Shown here one piece after another: positions 61,168-64,000 of a stretch of 64,000 bases of DNA. Below the pieces are notes generated by a model, which saw only the letters and a list, made by a program, of their open reading frames with translations, had not been told where the DNA came from and did not search any database. The translations under genes and the position numbers were made by a program. The stretch is from Cloacimonetes bacterium UBA6097 (GTDB taxonomy: Bacteria > Cloacimonadota > Cloacimonadia > Cloacimonadales > Cloacimonadaceae): positions 18,031-82,030 of the forward strand of contig DIWV01000005.1 of the NCBI GenBank assembly GCA_002435865.1. Direction: 5' to 3'. Numbering within the stretch: the stretch's first letter is position 1; each line of letters begins with the position of its first letter.

Positions 61168-63894
61168 ATGCATAAACAAATCTGGGTGTTACTTCTTCTT
61201 TACCTTCCATCGTTGATATTCGGTTGGGCAGACTGGCAATCTATCTCCACAAAACACTTCAGGATTTATTACAAAGATAATTGGGAAGCAGAAGCTGCCA
61301 AGGTCTTGACAACAATGGAGTATTACCGTCCTTATCTGGAAGAACTGACCGGCAACGAAAAGCACAAAATCCCCATAACTATTGAGGACTTGGGGATCGT
61401 TGTCAACGGATATACAGATACATTCAAAACCAGGATTGCCCTCTTTGCCAGTCCTCCTACTACCGGAGACTTAGCTGTCTGCGAAGATTGGTGGCGTTTG
61501 GTTGGTTCACACGAATATATTCATATGTTGCAAATGACCAAAGAGAGCGGTATGCCCAAAATCCTGCGAATTGCATTCAGTAATTATTTTTATCCTACCT
61601 TGTGGCAGCCGGAATGGATGACAGAAGGCATAACGGTTTATGGTGAATCGCATCTATCTCCCTACGGGGGAAGACTTAACGGGGGAACATATCCTTCAAT
61701 TATTTCCGCTTTGGCTAAAAGTGACAAACTACCTTCCATTACGAAAGCCGGATACTATAGCTTTGACACTCCGCAGGCACAGTATTATGTCTTTGGCGGT
61801 GCTTTTTACGAATATCTTTCAGACCAGTACGGAGAAGATAAATTTGCCCGGTTGTTTGATAAAACCTCCTCATCCATGACCGCTTTTTTGAATCCTTTGT
61901 TCCCGTATTTTAACCTGGATAAGGCATTTAACAAAATTTACGGAAAGCCCATCAGCGAGTTATGGAAAGATTGGATTACATATGAAAAGCGACAAGAGTT
62001 TGAAATGCCCAAGCGCAGCCTGACCTCTGACGGTTGGTTCAAATCGGATTTAACAGTTTATAATGATACACTTTATTATGTTGCAGGAAAAGCAGTTAAA
62101 ACAGGACCCGGCAGTTCATTCTTTACTAACAGGCTATACAGAAAGTCATATCCGGAAGTGCTCAAAGCTCTGGAGCATGATTCAACCGGCATTTTTATTG
62201 GTAAAATAATCGAACCTACGATCTTGGTGGAGCAGACATCTGATTTTCCTGCGGGTTATCATCTTGCTGACGGCAAGTTATATTACAGCAGGGCAGAGTG
62301 GTATAATGGCTTTGCCAATAATGAAATTGACGGATACGGTTCCACCGTTCAAATCTGGCAGCAGGATTTACAGGATAATAAACGGATAGAACTCTATCAT
62401 GGTCAAATCCGTTCTTTTCTGCCTTTGCAGGATGGCAGCCTGATTATCTCCGAAGATAACCAAACTCATACTGCTTCAAATCTTTACATTATCAATCCCA
62501 GGCTGAAAACAAAGACAGTTTTATTGGAATCAAATGCCCTGATAAGCACAATTTTATCAAATGGTGACAAGTTTGATCTAACCATGAAAAATCACTGGCA
62601 AAACTGCGGTATATTCAGCTTTGATCCAACTGACAACAGCATCGTACCGCTAATACATACGCCATTTTATGCAGATGCTGTTTCCGTAAATGGCGATTCA
62701 CTTGTTTTCAATGCGGTATTTGAGAACAGGATGCATGCTTATGTTTATAATATGAACAGCGGTGTCTGTTACCGGATGGGAGATATTGATGATGTGCGTT
62801 CTCCGGTTGTTCTCCCCGGTGGGGAAACTCTGTTTATCAGCTTAAATGCCGGTGGATACGATATTTACAGAGACGTATTGCCCTTAAGCCAATACATAAT
62901 ACCCCAGGATAAACCTTTTGATAAACCTGTCGAGAAGTCTTCTTTGCCGGAAGATATTACTGCACAATTCCGCAAATCAGGAAAAACAGGGACTTATCTT
63001 GCCAATCTGGGGCACATGGCAGTTTCACGGCTTATGCACCGTCCGATTATTGAGAAAAGCGGAGACAGCCTGGCTGTCGGTATTTCTTTATCAGGAAATG
63101 ATGTTGTGGGTGATTTTCCCTTTTGGACAGCTGATTTAATTTATGACTTCGAATTCGATGAATTCAAATATTCCTTTACCCTGGAAAACGAGTTTTTCCG
63201 GCCTGTAAAACATGTTTTAAGTTATTCCAACTTGGATAAGCATTCTGTAAGTTCTTTGCAGTATTTAACTTTATATAGAAAGCAAAACTATGGATTACGC
63301 TTAGTAACTGCCGGTTTCAGCTATCTGACCAGGCATGATTTTGACCGTAAAATCTGGACACCCTTCATGGATTTCTATTTAGGGTGGGCAAACACAAATA
63401 TAATGACAAGACAATATATACCTTATGAGACACAAACTTTTCTGCCTTCTGACCGTGACAGGCTTGGCTGGCAAAACCTGTTTTTCTTACATCAGAAACT
63501 GCCTTTTTCCTCAGAACTGAAAGCATCTGTTTTTACTGCTGATGATGAAGATGCGGATATTGATGAAGTATTTGGCAAAATCAGGGGATATAAAAAAGCA
63601 ATCAAAACCAATAAAGGAGCAGTTATCCAGGCAAGCTGGTATAAACCCATCTTTAAAATCAAAGAAGGATTGTGGAATCCACAAATCTATGCTGAGGATG
63701 TAAACCTGGGTCTCTTTTGTGATGCAGCCCTGCCATATCCCAATGATGAAGCTATCCGGCAGACTTCCTATGGTTTGGAAATTATTGCAGAGCTGGGTTT
63801 TGCCTATTATGTGCGGCTGAATACCGGTATCAGGTTCAGTAATAATATTAAAGATAACATGCAAGTTCAATTCTTTATAGATACACTTTTCTAA
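61168..63894 (+). CDS. Exported metallopeptidase with beta-propeller and C-terminal beta-barrel-like domain
   Basis: 908 residues with a signal peptide (WVLLLLYLPSLIFG). Residues ~25-270 are a gluzincin-type peptidase domain: GSHEYIHM holds H-E-Y-I-H at 115-119, and PEWMTEG has Glu153 as the likely third zinc ligand. Residues ~290-590 contain short strands with repeated YYVAGK, YYSRAEW and VFNAVFENRMH patterns, as in TolB-like propellers. The last ~270 residues alternate hydrophobic and polar residues and end in Phe (FFIDTLF), as outer-membrane barrels do. AGGAG precedes the ATG. Probably an outer-membrane or secreted protein; substrate unknown. Confidence 0.78.
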   Translation: MHKQIWVLLLLYLPSLIFGWADWQSISTKHFRIYYKDNWEAEAAKVLTTMEYYRPYLEELTGNEKHKIPITIEDLGIVVNGYTDTFKTRIALFASPPTTGDLAVCEDWWRLVGSHEYIHMLQMTKESGMPKILRIAFSNYFYPTLWQPEWMTEGITVYGESHLSPYGGRLNGGTYPSIISALAKSDKLPSITKAGYYSFDTPQAQYYVFGGAFYEYLSDQYGEDKFARLFDKTSSSMTAFLNPLFPYFNLDKAFNKIYGKPISELWKDWITYEKRQEFEMPKRSLTSDGWFKSDLTVYNDTLYYVAGKAVKTGPGSSFFTNRLYRKSYPEVLKALEHDSTGIFIGKIIEPTILVEQTSDFPAGYHLADGKLYYSRAEWYNGFANNEIDGYGSTVQIWQQDLQDNKRIELYHGQIRSFLPLQDGSLIISEDNQTHTASNLYIINPRLKTKTVLLESNALISTILSNGDKFDLTMKNHWQNCGIFSFDPTDNSIVPLIHTPFYADAVSVNGDSLVFNAVFENRMHAYVYNMNSGVCYRMGDIDDVRSPVVLPGGETLFISLNAGGYDIYRDVLPLSQYIIPQDKPFDKPVEKSSLPEDITAQFRKSGKTGTYLANLGHMAVSRLMHRPIIEKSGDSLAVGISLSGNDVVGDFPFWTADLIYDFEFDEFKYSFTLENEFFRPVKHVLSYSNLDKHSVSSLQYLTLYRKQNYGLRLVTAGFSYLTRHDFDRKIWTPFMDFYLGWANTNIMTRQYIPYETQTFLPSDRDRLGWQNLFFLHQKLPFSSELKASVFTADDEDADIDEVFGKIRGYKKAIKTNKGAVIQASWYKPIFKIKEGLWNPQIYAEDVNLGLFCDAALPYPNDEAIRQTSYGLEIIAELGFAYYVRLNTGIRFSNNIKDNMQVQFFIDTLF

Positions 63895-64000
63895 CAAGGC
63901 ATCAGTTTACTTAAACATAATCAGGGGCGGATTTTTCTTTAAAAATCAGGTCTATAATCAACTCTTTTTCCTAAATAGCAATACGGTAGCATTACGGTAG
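63895..64000. other. Right-edge intergenic sequence
   Basis: AT-rich tail after the peptidase gene. GATTTTT and AAAAATC (about 63931-63948) could pair as a weak hairpin, but no convincing terminator or new gene start is visible before the window ends. Confidence 0.3.

Noticed and set aside
1..64000. tRNA, rRNA and riboswitch search by eye
   Set aside because: No cloverleaf, rRNA block or known riboswitch core was recognised on either strand; short or divergent RNAs could be missed without a covariance search.

Overview
The window is an AT-rich (roughly 37% GC by eye) bacterial chromosome segment dominated by one very large surface-polysaccharide island. About 50 genes, all on the + strand and mostly overlapping or a few bases apart, run from 2601 to 56700. 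They lie between a consensus-like promoter (2364-2391) and a strong rho-independent terminator (56724-56759). The AT-rich coding style, frequent TTG/GTG starts, Gram-negative features (outer-membrane type beta-barrel protein, lipoprotein, Wzx/Wzy) and the repeat types suggest an anaerobic, Cloacimonadota- or Bacteroidota-like organism. That placement is inference only; there is no rRNA or marker gene here.

Layout. 1-1444 (-): partial deacetylase-like gene with altered active-site motifs. 1445-2600: repeat-rich non-coding DNA and promoters. 2601-11197: sugar epimerases, GT2, flippase-like and GT-C membrane proteins, a beta-helix lipoprotein, a nucleotidyltransferase and an FAD oxidoreductase. 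11201-11684: a GxxExxY gene between inverted repeats. 11703-17277: RmlA, then a CoA-type acyl module (MaoC, CitE-like, PaaK/CapK-like), CapA and a second flippase-like protein. 17482-25913: GtrB-like GT2, NeuD-like acetyltransferase, three PLP aminotransferases (one WecE-like, one LegC-like), ATP-grasp ligase, GT-C and GNAT. 25977-33504: FemAB/CelD-type acyltransferases, GTs, deacetylase and an asparagine-synthase-like enzyme. 33612-38827: MBOAT plus SGNH-like partner, Wzx and Wzy. 38859-51112: bi-domain oxidoreductase, heparinase II/III, GTs, a second asparagine-synthase-like enzyme, a carboxyethylornithine-synthase-like dehydrogenase, ATP-grasp, FemAB-like and DUF354. 51325-56700: two deacetylases, hexapeptide transferase, ACP, AMP-ligase, ketoreductase-like SDR and a UDP-sugar 4-epimerase. 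57179-57412 (-): KTSC protein. 57837-60991: initiating sugar phosphotransferase, a four-helix-bundle gene between inverted repeats, and WecB. 61168-63894: exported metallopeptidase/beta-propeller/beta-barrel protein.

How it fits together: nucleotide sugars are made (RmlA, 4-epimerases, WecB, aminotransferases plus acetyltransferases). The first sugar is placed on the lipid carrier by the 57837 transferase, extended by several GTs, flipped by Wzx and polymerised by Wzy. The glycan is probably decorated by O-acyl (MBOAT/SGNH), CoA- or ACP-borne acyl, and amide-linked amino-acid-like groups (asparagine-synthase-like, CeoS-like, ATP-grasp, FemAB-like).

The most notable non-standard signal is a family of inverted-repeat-flanked cassettes. 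One carries GxxExxY (11201-11684), one a four-helix-bundle/IVP gene (59445-59867), one looks decayed (60998-61150), and a gene-less miniature of the GxxExxY type is inserted in frame inside the LegC-like aminotransferase gene (24533-24668). A separate family of long palindromes (1614-1690, 51195-51280, 56884-56956) lies at the module boundaries.
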